Of a stretch of DNA of 64,000 bases, positions 49,820 through 61,000 are shown in pieces. Within the stretch, counting starts at the first letter, position 1. Each line of letters opens with the position of its first letter. Position numbers and translations under genes: made by a program. Below the pieces are notes generated by a model. The model was not told the DNA's origin. It searched no databases and saw nothing but the letters and a program-made list of their open reading frames with translations. Source of the stretch: Corbicula japonica (taxonomy: Eukaryota > Mollusca > Bivalvia > Venerida > Cyrenidae); NCBI GenBank assembly GCA_038501625.1, contig JAZAYU010000010.1, positions 3,990,912 through 4,054,911 on the forward strand, given 5' to 3'.

Positions 49820-52800
49820 GTATGTTTATTATTTTACTCGATTATTTATCATTGACTGTTAATTTAATTTAATAAATGGGGAGAACAATAAAAATGTTAC
49901 CTGTGTAATAGGTGATCAAATAAAAACTGCGATTATAATTTTATCATTAAAATTTCAATTAAAATGTAATAATTGATAGATCTAACAATAAAGTAGAATA
50001 CTTAACAGCAGGCGAGGCATCACACAGAAAACACAGCCTCACAAGAAATGTTATCTTTCTTTTTAAGAAACAGTGTTTGGAAAACGAATGGTAATTGTGC
50101 CATACGGCTTTATTTTGCCGTTCAAGGATGATGGAGGACTGAAGTTAATGGACATTTCTCGTCAACCAGCACTAGGTCCTTACACTATCACGGACGATTC
50201 CCGTGGTCAGTGGTTTTATCATCGGGTCAGATGGCACGATATGGACGGTGATGGCGATTTGGATGCTGTCACGTGCCACGCCAGGGAACCAATATTTGGT
50301 GACTAAATTAATATACCTGAAAATAGCTGATCTATTCAAATCATATTTAAGTCGCTTCGCAAGATTTTAAATACACATGTTCTTGGTTATGATTTAGATA
50401 CACCAAAAATGGTTCTAGTTAGGTTTATGATATTCAGATCAATATCTTATATTGACGAACATCACACAAATACAATGCGATTAAAACTAATAAGAATTCC
50501 GAAATCATTAGGTCTAATTATGAAGAGATTAATAGTTATATTTATGACTTAAATGTCAGAATTTCAGTGACTGTCTTTTAATAATCATTTGTCATTCAAG
50601 ATATTGAAATGTCAACAACTAGCAAGAACTGCCATATCCCGATCAGTGTAATTGATTGTTATATATTTATATATAAAATTTTATGCGATACACTTCTGTG
50701 ATGCAGGGAGAAGAAATTGTAACAAATACAACACGTGAGGTATTTAAATATGATTGGTAGCGACATCTTTTACTAATATTCTTTTTAATTTTTATGTGAA
50801 AAAAGTATGCATATTTAGTAACTTAAACCAGTTGCGATGTTGGCTGTTTCAGGTACTAAAGCCAGTGAGCTGCTTTGGTTGGAGAACCCTAACGGTGATC
50901 TTACCTTTCCATGGAAACAGCATGTTCTTGACCAAGGTCCGGATATTTTCTTCGAGTACATAACATTGAATACACCAGATGGGCCGTTTGACTGTATAGT
51001 TGTTTCTCAGTTTTTCACGAAACGGCTTGCCATATACTGGACAACTGATCCACAGAGGCTATGGTCAAATCAGTCGGAGGTATCTTGTTGTTATTTCATA
51101 TAAGTCCATTAATTTTGCTCTTTAGTTATTAAAAATAAGTACTGAAATAGGAACATACAAATGTAAAATCATACGGAAAGAATATTTAGAGGTTTTGAAC
51201 AATTAAAACACATAGACATAGTTAGTTTTTTTTTTCAAAAATGCGATTGAATTACTCAAATACTTTTCTGTAAATTTATCTGTAAATATAATAATAAACA
51301 ATAAAGTTGATATAGAAATGCATTATAGAAAAAATATTTCATGTAAAACAAACACCTTGATGTTTTTGTTTTCTTTCTGGAATTCTTAAGTCAATGAACG
51401 CGAACGCGTATACACGTGTTTAATGCATTTAAATTATGTATCTTATTAACATACAGCATAATTATGTGTTTAAGGATGTCGTATGATTTAATGCGTCCAA
51501 CAACGTAGAACATCTCCGGAATTTTAAACATTTCAGATACATTCCCGACTGATAGATGACACCATAGGAGCCGTTTTTGATGTAAAACTGGCGGACATGA
51601 ACAATGACGCTAAGCTGGACCTTCTTGTCACAAACAATGGAAACAACGGTTCACTTTTTGTCTACGAAATACCGCCAGATTTCAGGTTTGTTGAGTCATT
51701 ACAAGCTGGTAACCGATAATGAAAACACTAGTTTAACAGTGTACGGACACCAATCAGTATTATAGCAGATTTCTGTCGATTCTTATATCAGCAATTACAT
51801 TTGGACAAAAATGTTCACCATTTATGCCCGAATACTGCCAGATTCTAGGTGAGCTGTGTTGATAAATATTCCCGTTGCTTACACAATGGTTCTCTGTTTG
51901 AGTATGATTACTTTCTGGTTCCAAAACTATAACCAAAAAGTACGTCTAATCGAAAAAAAGAAATAAACTGCCGGACATACAACCTCTGACAAGTTATACC
52001 AAACTTCATAAATGTTAAAAAGATTTTATTTTCCAGTATTTGTTTTTGCTTCTGTCATTCTTTTACTACCATATATCAGCCATATGTGAACAATTGTTGA
52101 ACTTAGTCACAGTCTTGACCCAGATGAAGTTGGCTACAACGAACTACAAAATTATTTACTTAGTTTGCTGATTATCTTCAACCGAGGAAACACATATAGA
52201 TTAGTTTATTCACTAGAACTGCGTGCGTTTTAAGTTTTGATAGCCAGTACATTTTTTCAGAAATAGTGCGTTCCGGCGACACACGTTAGACACGGGTTAT
52301 ATTCCAGTTAGTACTGGGAACGGGCGAGGTGCTCCCGGTGCAGCATTCACAGTCCCCGTCGCTAAAAATATGTAAGTATAATAAAAATCCATCATTAGTT
52401 CCAGTAAGAACTATGAAACTTAGTAAACGATAAGAATTAAGCTGCAAATGTTACGAAATATGGTTGAGCAGACTCGTATTTACATAGGTTTTGGAGGTTT
52501 TTGATTTTGAATCATACATAGTTTCTGTTTGTTGTAATCACAGACTGCTACGAATTGTACATATCCTGAGCTAATCGACTTTTTGCGATAAGACATATGC
52601 ACTAGTCGTGATTTTTATCTCAGTGTCTGTCTTGAAATTAATAGTGAAATAAGTTCTTTTATGTTGAATGTCTGCATCCCTGCTCGAAGCTAGTATTCGT
52701 TCCTTGTGTCATTGGGGGTTATTGGAGAAGAATCTCAATCCAACAGCCCAAGTGGAACAAGAAATATCAGGACAGGAGACCAAAGCGCATTCACTGTGCC

Positions 52801-55800
52801 ATGTGTGTCCCACATACTGTGTTGATGTTTAGTACTTTGAAACAAAATTGTACATTTTTAATTATATCATCTTTAAAATAATAGCTAATATACGCAACTG
52901 GAAATATTAAATTTGCTGCAGTTGGGATAATATATAATGGCCCAAAATAGAGCGGTATGAAAATAACCATTGCGATTTTCTCTAAAAGAACCAACAAATT
53001 CATGAAGATTTTTACGATAGTCCATACCTTTTCATCGCTATCTTTTTCATTACATACCATTGAGACAATAATCAAAGGCAAACACATTATCATAACGGCT
53101 AGAAATTCTAACATATTTACAATGGTAAAACAAATAAATATATTAATGATCCAGTTGGCAGAATCACATGGTTGTTCATCGGGTGGTTTTATTTTCTTGA
53201 CAGAAATTGGAGAAGACAGGCCGCCTGTTTTTGCATTTTCGAACATCAGCCGAAATTCATTTTTGTCCTTCACATTTGGTATTAATATTTCGTCAGTATG
53301 TCCAGATGCTTTCTTTGATAATATTTCTTCCCATTTGTCATTCAATTTGTGTTTATACTGAACGCTCACAGTTCCAGGATCAGATAAAATATCGCTATTG
53401 CATTTAAAGTTCCAAGAAATTTTCACATTGTTTTCATTCAGTTGGATAGCAGAAGCGTCTTTCAACATATTAATAGTTATTGGCTCTTTAAAACTTGTTC
53501 CTGGCTTTACAATTCCCAAAATTGACATTAGGTCTAAAACATTATAAATCATGTCTGACAAACACATTTGGTTAGTTGAAATGGCCTTCAGCTCAGATAC
53601 AGGTCTACCCTTTACCAAAATTAAGATTATGATGCATCCATTTATTTTCTCTTGTCTGAGAAATTTATGATAAACATAAAACTAGTGCGGATCACCGACA
53701 AAAAATAGTTTATACTCAGCTAAACGCATTCGTTGCTTTGCTAACGCATGGTATGTTTCAAGTAAATTTCTTATGTCATCTACTGTTTGTGAAACTGTAG
53801 CAGCTGTAAAGCCACTGTCATTATCGAAGGCAGGTTGAAAATCAGGTACAACATCTACCGTATGTTTTGCTTTTCTAGTCGTGAAAATCCGCCGAATTAC
53901 TGTTGGCCACCATTTTAAAACACGAAATATTTTGTCCACATCTATTAAATTTACATCTTCAGTTTGACGTCCGCTCATGATTGTTTCATTCTCTATCCAG
54001 TATGCCGTTCTGTGATTCGTAATAGGCGTTTGTTCAAAATGTGTTTGAATTTCTCTGACCTCTAAGTAGTTTGAATTCTTTTTTGATTTGCAACGTTTTC
54101 CAAACTTGAGCAGCCATTTCGGCACTTGATTTTCGAAAGCTTTTGTTTCATCTGTTATGAGAAATAATACTAACTCACAGTCTGCGACTATATCAATCTC
54201 TGTGTGGTCATATATACTCCAGATCTTTACACTGCCGATACCAAAGTAAATGTTAAGCGCTTCAGTTATTTCGTGAACGAGTTTTGTAATATGATCTCTG
54301 TCTTCTTTTACAATTGTTAATTTTATAGTCATTTTTGTTATTTACCATTATTCGGCAGAAAAAATAAGTAATAATTATTTTCCAACATTTTACTGCCAAA
54401 AGAAACTTTAGAAGGCAAGGTAATATAACAGTTCACTGATAAAATCGAATAGTCTTATCAACACTTCGCTTGGGCCTATTTACACAAGATAAACTTATAA
54501 TATTATTGAACAAACGAAACGATAATCACGAATTTGGTGCAACTGACTGTACGAATGCTAGTGGAACGTTCAATAACTTGTGTTTGTATCTGAAGACAAA
54601 AAATCGCTGTTTATATACTTGTATTGATAAGAAAAATCCATTAACCACTTGACATAATATAAGCTTGATAGCGTGGGACGACATGGGCACTTATATGAGA
54701 TTTCATAACAACTTCCGCGAACATGTTTAATCAAACCGAGCTAGAATGATTTTGTAATTTTCGGTGGTTTTTATGTTCATTTATTATCAATGTCTGAAGT
54801 GTTAAACATTCTTTCAACTCCAGTGCCGATTTTATTTTGCGCTTTGTCTGGCCTTGTGCTAACTACATGTATCTGGGTCAATGTTAAGAATAATGAGTAT
54901 ATGTCGTTATTTGTTAAGACAATCCGATTAAAAACACAACAAGGCTAACGCTCGCTGGTAATGTTAATAGAGAGTAACTTTACGATGACTTTTATATTAA
55001 CGAATTTTAAATTAAACCTAATTTTGCAAAAGTAATACATTAATTTCAAAATATTTGATGACAGGAATAATTATCAAAGATTGAAATCCAGTTTCAGTTG
55101 TACGGTGTCAGAGACAGTGCAAGGTATGTGACTGTTCAATTGAGAAACATTTCAAACAAAAAATATTAATAAATGCAATCGATGGGCTCAGTTTTATATA
55201 TGTCAAACATGCGCTAAACGTTAGCGTACACTGTAAGGTTTTCGTTTTCCCATAAGTTTCTATGTAGATTAAAGAAAGTTTCATCGACTTAAAGGCAATG
55301 TAAACCATGATTTATCTGTAAACATTTATGCCACGCCGTGAGACTAAACGTATAAAAATGTGCAAATCAAAATAAAAAGAAAAACATTATCAGGATGTAC
55401 ATCCATCCGGTAGTCACAATAATTCGACGGCAAGCATAGACCCATCATCATACTTACTTTTTATAGATGTCTGTCCTTTACGTCTCAAGCAGTTACGATC
55501 AAAACTGTGGTGGAAATCGACCCGATTTAAATTCTGTTATTTTTCACTTCCACATGAAAATTTCTCAACACTGGTATGTTCAAATGCTGTTATAAAACAT
55601 AAATAATGATAAAAGTAACAATAAAATGAAAAACATTCCACAAAATAACTTGTTAAACCTACTACGTTATATGTCGTTTACATGTTGATACGAAAACCAG
55701 ATAACCAATGAAAACGTTTCTTTTTATTCAAACATATTTTTACAATGCGGGAGGCTGTACGCGGAGAAAAACTTATAACGTACTCTTATTTTCTTATTCG

Positions 55801-57641
55801 TCTTGTTCGATGGTTGTCATAGTTTTTTTTTATCTGTTTAGATACCCACCCTGCTATATTAAGTTTCAATCGCATCTTTAATAATGTTGTGTATATTACC
55901 TTATAGATAGTTATACTTTCTTTTATTCATCAAAACCTTTATCCATAAGTTGCTTTGTATTGACCTTAGCAAGAATTTTCGCTGTACATATTTCAAGCTG
56001 GTAAGGTGAAGTTTATCGATAAACGTGAGTCAGGTAAACTTTAAGCGCCGTAATCGAAATTTGTTCACATGGGTGGAGGTTTAAAAGAGTTTTGCATAAA
56101 AACGAAACCGTTATTTGTAAAGGATTACATATATTGATTCTACTTGAATGTGGCTTTTCAGGTATGTAATTTTTTTAAAGATACATATGGTTTAAGATGC
56201 TTTATGGAGCCGCCAAAGATGCGACTCAAATTCTGATCGCTGGCATATAGACATAGAAGAAAAATTTTCCGCATTGATTTGAAAAGTAACTGGGTTGTGC
56301 GCGAAGGACGACCATTGCATATATAGAAAGTCCTTGTTGCGCACAAATAGTTGTGCTAATCCATCCGGTAACCTCCCAAATGTATTGAAACCAATGACAG
56401 CTATGATGATTTCCGAAATAGTGAAATATAGAAATGTCAAGGAGGAATAAACAAGTATTGAGATTGCGATCTACTACTGTCTACTGTCTACTGTCGGTAG
56501 ACTATACGATAATATGGCCATATATATTTTACCACATTTGAAAAAAAGACTGGTTAGTTTGACCAAGTTAGAAAGCTGATAACTTTCTGGACGACGCCCG
56601 TCTCAAGTGATCCCTATTTAGACCGGCGCATGTTAAAAGGAAATAAAATTTTTGTTTAAATTATTTAATTGATTTCGCGGTTTGGGTGTTTGGAGAAAAA
56701 GGGACCAGTTACCATTACTTTTAATTTTATATACTTTAGGTCTGCTCCGCTGTGTACTAAAGTTTCTTTTCGCTTTAAACAAAAAGAAATATAAACAAAT
56801 ATATGGTTTTGCTGTAATTATGCATTGAACTCTTTGAGATCATTGATTGTTGAACACAAAATATTTTAAAAATTTAAGTTTATAGCACCCTCTATGATTT
56901 AAACGCAACCCCTAAATAGTTTTAAATAGGCTTTTTACACGAGACGTAGCTCATCATAATGGCAAAGCACCTAAAACGAACTAAGTTAAATACAAATCAC
57001 TAAATCTCTTGATTAACCGTAAGAAACTAAATGAAAGAAAACTGATATAATAAAAAAGTAGTATGTCCGTCTGTTAATTTTGTTATCTAATTATTTTACA
57101 TACAATATCCCGACTAATTTAATAAAAGGTCGGATACCTTTCTCTATAATTATTTGCTCAAAAGAGAAAAAATCTAAACTTATTATATTATACAAGTATA
57201 TTCATTAGTTATGTATTTCGCGCAGTAAATTTAAGACATTAGCAAATGAAGATATTTTTGCATTAGCGTGCATTCGTTTATTCAATTTTACATCAACTGT
57301 AATTAAATACACAACAAAATGCAAATGAACAACAGCTACAATTATAATGCTTACAATACAAATTGAACGTAATACAATAGCGATGTTTTCGATAATATGT
57401 CCTGTTTTACAGGAAACCTATAATTATTTTGTCTGGAGATGACGACGGACAAGCTTATATCCTGACACCGCACAGTCAAGCGCCAGACGATTGGTCATAT
57501 TCGCAGACGACAGTAGTCAAACCCGGCGGTGAAACTGTTGGTCAGTGCGCATGCGCCGATGTAGACGGTGATGGCAATGTCGAATTATTTGTTCCATCGT
57601 ACAGCACCTCCGTTGTATATGTTTACAGGATATATATGTAG
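49513..57641 (+). CDS. Secreted VCBS/FG-GAP-like calcium-loop protein, six-exon gene
   Basis: Exons 49513-49819, 50068-50298, 50853-51079, 51537-51685, 52261-52371 and 57413-57641 sum to 1254 bases, 417 aa, with all phases matching. The protein has a signal peptide (MALNIWIILLSIVSFSSS), then propeller-type repeats with calcium-binding loops of the form DxDxDGxxD: DMDGDGDLDA (exon 2), DMNNDAKLDLLV (exon 4), DVDGDGNVELFV (exon 6). VCBS/FG-GAP repeats fold into integrin-like beta-propellers and are usually extracellular. The ligand is unknown. No transmembrane helix is seen, so it is probably secreted. The last intron is 5 kb and hosts an antisense reading frame. The stop lies 299 bases from the stop of a convergent - strand gene. 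Confidence 0.8.
50068..50298 (+). CDS. VCBS gene exon 2
   Basis: Encodes ETVFGKRMVIVPYGF, then WFYHRVRWHDMDGDGDLDA with the first canonical calcium loop. Acceptor AG at 50066-50067 (tctttttaag), donor gtgact at 50299, phase 1-1. The strand pattern hhhh-loop-DxDxDGxxD-h is typical of a VCBS blade. Confidence 0.88.
50853..51079 (+). CDS. VCBS gene exon 3
   Basis: Encodes GTKASELLWLENP, then WKQHVLDQGPDIFFEYITL, FDCIVVSQFFTKRLAIYWT: blade strands with the LLWLENP signature common in VCBS proteins. Acceptor ctgtttcag, donor gtatct at 51080, leaving phase 0. Confidence 0.9.
51537..51685 (+). CDS. VCBS gene exon 4
   Basis: Encodes DDTIGAVFDVKLADMNND, KLDLLVTNNG and LFVYEIPPDF, with a degenerate calcium loop (DMNNDAKLD). 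Acceptor catttcag, donor gtttgt at 51686, phase 2. Confidence 0.9.
52261..52371 (+). CDS. VCBS gene exon 5
   Basis: Encodes RNSAFRRHTLDTGYIP and GNGRGAPGAAFTVPVAKN. Acceptor attttttcag, donor gtaagt at 52372, phase 2. The partner exon is 5 kb away, joined by matching phase (AT plus G gives Met). Confidence 0.85.
52791..54332 (-). pseudogene. Antisense intronless reading frame with FN3-like domain and membrane helices, one in-frame TAG
   Basis: One frame of 514 codons from ATG at 54332 to a stop at 52791, broken only by TAG at codon 217 (53684-53682). Codons 1-216 form a soluble part with a strand-rich core (KIWSIYD, CELVLFLITDE) that suggests an alpha/beta signalling fold, not identified. 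After the TAG the frame stays open (YHKFLRQEK, GCIIILILVKGR), then an FN3-like domain at codons 282-382 (KISWNFKC, VSVQYKHK, EFRLMFENA), then about four hydrophobic helices at codons 393-486. No intron is visible, so a retrocopy or a naturally intronless gene is likely. It is nested antisense in the VCBS intron. If the TAG is real and not bypassed, this is a pseudogene or yields a 216-aa product. A sequencing or assembly error is also possible. Family unknown to me. Confidence 0.6.
53682..54332 (-). CDS. Upstream part of the antisense frame, 216 aa
   Basis: ATG-started frame, acidic/basic mixed soluble protein without signal peptide. It would be the full product if the TAG at 53684-53682 terminates translation. 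It ends LFFVGDP-His, which looks cut mid-domain because a strand-helix pattern continues beyond the stop. Confidence 0.45.
   Translation of the reverse strand: MTIKLTIVKEDRDHITKLVHEITEALNIYFGIGSVKIWSIYDHTEIDIVADCELVLFLITDETKAFENQVPKWLLKFGKRCKSKKNSNYLEVREIQTHFEQTPITNHRTAYWIENETIMSGRQTEDVNLIDVDKIFRVLKWWPTVIRRIFTTRKAKHTVDVVPDFQPAFDNDSGFTAATVSQTVDDIRNLLETYHALAKQRMRLAEYKLFFVGDPH
57413..57641 (+). CDS. VCBS gene exon 6 (terminal)
   Basis: Acceptor cctgttttacag, phase-2 entry, stop TAG at 57639-57641. Encodes MKPIIILSGDDDGQAYILTP, DWSYSQTTVV, and DVDGDGNVELFVPSYS, with the most canonical calcium loop of the protein. Confidence 0.9.
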
Positions 57642-57872
57642 CATTCTAATTTTGTGTATAATTTAGAACAGATTTTTACAGTTTTCACAGTCAGTGTAGA
57701 ACACACTTAAAACGAGCTAATATAGTGATAGACAAAGATAGAAATAAGTTTTTTTTTAATTTAAAATTATTATAGATAAAAACCAACTACGATAAACAAC
57801 TACGATGTATAACTGTATACATAATCACAGATCTTGAACTCTCAACTTGTTGTTTTAGGTAGACTGTTTCCA

Positions 57873-57878
57873 AATAAA
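57873..57878 (+). promoter_or_regulatory. Candidate polyadenylation signal of the VCBS gene
   Basis: AATAAA on the + strand, 232 bases after the VCBS stop. Confidence 0.4.
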
Positions 57879-57888
57879 TTTTACAGGT

Positions 57889-57894
57889 TTTATT
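57889..57894 (-). promoter_or_regulatory. Candidate polyadenylation signal of the mucin-like gene
   Basis: AATAAA on the - strand (TTTATT on +), 47 bases after the stop at 57941. Confidence 0.45.
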
Positions 57895-57940
57895 ATTTGA
57901 CAAGCGGTCAAGATAAAAAATCACGTTTATGAACACTAGC

Positions 57941-58089
57941 TCAGTATTTGTCTTCATTATCAAGGTATTTGTCCAAGATGTTTCTTCGATCCGCAGGCAC
58001 TACTCGGAATCTTCTGTATGCTATAACAAATCCCACTCCACCAACTAATCCAACAATGAGCATAAAAATAGCAATCCCCGCAACAGCCC
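57941..58089 (-). CDS. Mucin-like gene terminal exon: transmembrane helix and tail
   Basis: Acceptor tttcaacag on the - strand, phase-1 entry. Encodes GAVAGIAIFMLIVGLVGGVG (transmembrane), FVIAYRRFRVV (stop-transfer) and a charged tail, TGA at 57943-57941. Confidence 0.85.
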
Positions 58090-61000
58090 CTGTTGAAAAT
58101 AAACACGTTGAATTTATAAATGATTACAATCCTTGTTCACTGTATTACAGGGTGGTGTTAAAGTGCGTTAGGGCGCATTCCCTAATGCTTGAAGTAGATG
58201 AAAAGGGAACTTTGAAGACCCTCGACCACGACAAATATGAAAATATTACAGGCTCGGTTTTACAGGCTGATTAAGCCAGTTCATGGGAAGTAATGGAAAT
58301 GCTTATTATGACCACGCAGTAGTGTAAGGTTGTTTTTTTATTTTATGCTTTTCAGTGAATTATAGAAATTTCCCGGTGAAATAAAAGTGGTATTTCACTG
58401 TTTTCAAAACAATGGAATATCATTTTTATTTTCACAGTTTTTTTTACGTTGGTACCCAAACGCACATAACATACCAAATAAGAACGTTTAAAAAACGGGC
58501 TCAAACTTGTATATTTGACGTCATGACGTCACGTCATAAACAGGCGATTTTGACGCCGTTTCTTGCAACTTTTCTGTCAAATTCACTCAAATTTTGCAGT
58601 AAAAGCATGAAATAAAAAGACAATTTGTTTTAACCATTGAAAGAAATATATTTCACTCGTGAACTCCGGAATTATGTATTTTCACGAGTGTATTTCGCCA
58701 CTCGTGAAAATACGAATTCCGGAGCTCACTCGGTGAAATATATTTCTATCTTACACTGGTAAAAACAAATCTATTTCTTTATTTAAGAAGATGTATGAAA
58801 CAAGACCTCGTTTATAATGAAACTTAAAAAGGGGAGGGCGTGTCTTCTGGAAGTTGTCATTTATGATGAGCAGTCTCTCCCTTTTACACAAAGATAATAT
58901 TATGTAAAACTTTAAAACTATAAAGACCGTTGAGTAGAATGCTTTAACCGAATATTAAAACAGCCGAAGCAAAGCATAGAACCTCCAATATTTAAACCAT
59001 ACAAACTAATTCAAAAATCTATAAAAGAAACGTAGAAATTATAGTGTAAATTGCCAGATGACCATGTTGATGTCTGCTGGAAGTTACTTTGATATGTGTT
59101 AATAAGCTGTCAATAACTTTTATTTTTACTTCATGGAATGAAGAGCCGATATTCAATCGGATTATATCGTTCATGTAAACATCTTTACTCACGGTTAATT
59201 TAGGATCAATGACACGAAAATACATGTGGCCTTATATAAACGTACCAGCCAACATTACATACTCTGCCAGTTATTCTCTTTTGTTAGAATTATATCAAAG
59301 TATATGAAAGCGTAACATACACCAGTTGTAAGCCTACCTCCACTTAATCCAGATTTTTGTGATGTGTTCTGCTGATTGTTTCCTAGTTGAGCATTGGTTC
59401 TCCCTGTAGCTGGAGGACAAGACACTGGCGGTACGGTCGGACATCTTGAAAATTTTAATGGAGCTAACGACGGACATGGTGTTTGTTGTGGAATGGTGGG
59501 GCACTTCGTCAGAAGAGCCTGAGTGATCGTTGAACATGACTGCGTAGGCGGAGGACTTGTGCATTTAGTAATAGGGCAAGATGTCTGTGTTGGACAAGTG
59601 ACGGTAGGACACTGTGTTTGTGTAGTAGGGTTTTGAGTTGTTTGAGTTGGACAAGAAGACGGAGTGATCACTAATGTCTTTGCAGTAGAACAGCTCGTTT
59701 GTGGGCAGACACATGCTGAATTAAGAGGGGCAAATTAAACACAAAACTTATGTCAGTTTAGCAAAATGTGTGTTGTTAAGAAATCCTACTTAAAACATAA
59801 AATTTATTAGTGTGTACTTCTTAAGTTGTTGTCATATTTCATTAGTTCTTCAAAGAAATATTTTATAATTGATGTCACATTACCATGGATTTGGTGTTAA
59901 TGCTTTTCAAAATACATGTACGTTATTTGTTACGTCAGTAGTCCTTTCTTTCACAAAACACTAGTTAGTTATCTGAACTTACGAGTTGGACTTTGTGTAG
60001 ATGGTAAAGTAGGTGGCGTTCTTATTTTTGTTGGTATCAGAGGTTTTTCAGTGGTTGGTTGTTGTGGTATCGGAGGCGTGGCTTCGGTTGTTGTTGTGGT
60101 TGTTGTAGCAGGCGTGGTTGTAAACTCTTGCTTATAATCTATTTGTAGAAGCCCCCTGCTTTCCAGTATGACTGGTATCTAAAGTGTTACAACATGATTA
60201 TAGTACGAAGTTCATGTGTAGGCAAAAATCCCAGTCGCAAATGTTTTATGTTTGGACAAAATCCTTTTTACCGGTAAAATAATACGTTAAAAATAAATAC
60301 TATTCCAGCCTTTCACCATGTGCATATGTTCAAAATACTGAAGACCGTTGAGTTGTTGTCTGGCTATATTAAAACACAAAACAACAAAAACACAAAACAA
60401 CAAAAACAAAAACAAAAGTCTACTTTAAACGGACATTTGATACCAGTCTTCAGCATTGTATCGTCATGTTAAGAAATGTATAGAAACGAAATTGTAAAAA
60501 GCATATACATGTATCAGACAGAAATTGTTAATTACTACTTTAGTATTACCTTCACAGTTGTGCTGTTCACACTAAGCTTAAATCTTCCTCCAATGACACC
60601 TTTAAGAAATTCTAAAGCCGCCTGAAGAGAATGTTGCTCCGGGGCTGGTGGTATAATACGTGGATTGACCATCGGAGCGTTATCAAGTAAAATTGCATCA
60701 AAATAAACATCTGAGGTACCGACAAATTCGATCTAGAAGATAAAAAATTGTGTGTATCCCACAAGATTAGCAGGGGATTGGGGTCAGGGTATACATAACC
60801 AAATAACGACATATCCTTGAATACGATAATGTGGAGAGAGTCGGTTAGTACTAATCAAAATTAAGTTTATCTTAATCGCACAATGTTTGATGCTTGAAAC
60901 CTTCTTAAAGGACAAAAAGTACGCTTTTACAAAAGAGGAATAGGTAACAACTGAAATTGTAAACACACTCGATCTAAACGATAAGGATTATGTATACAGC

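Larger units (their letters stand above)
52372..57412. other. Last intron of the VCBS gene (5 kb)
   Basis: Contains the antisense intronless frame at 52791-54332. The rest (54333-57412) is AT-rich; short open frames such as 55108-55308 and 56158-56440 on the - strand have no support. Confidence 0.55.
57642..57940. other. Short convergent intergenic region
   Basis: 299 bases between the stops of two convergent genes. Poly(A) signals of both strands lie close together near 57873-57894, so the two 3' UTRs probably abut or overlap. Confidence 0.6.
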
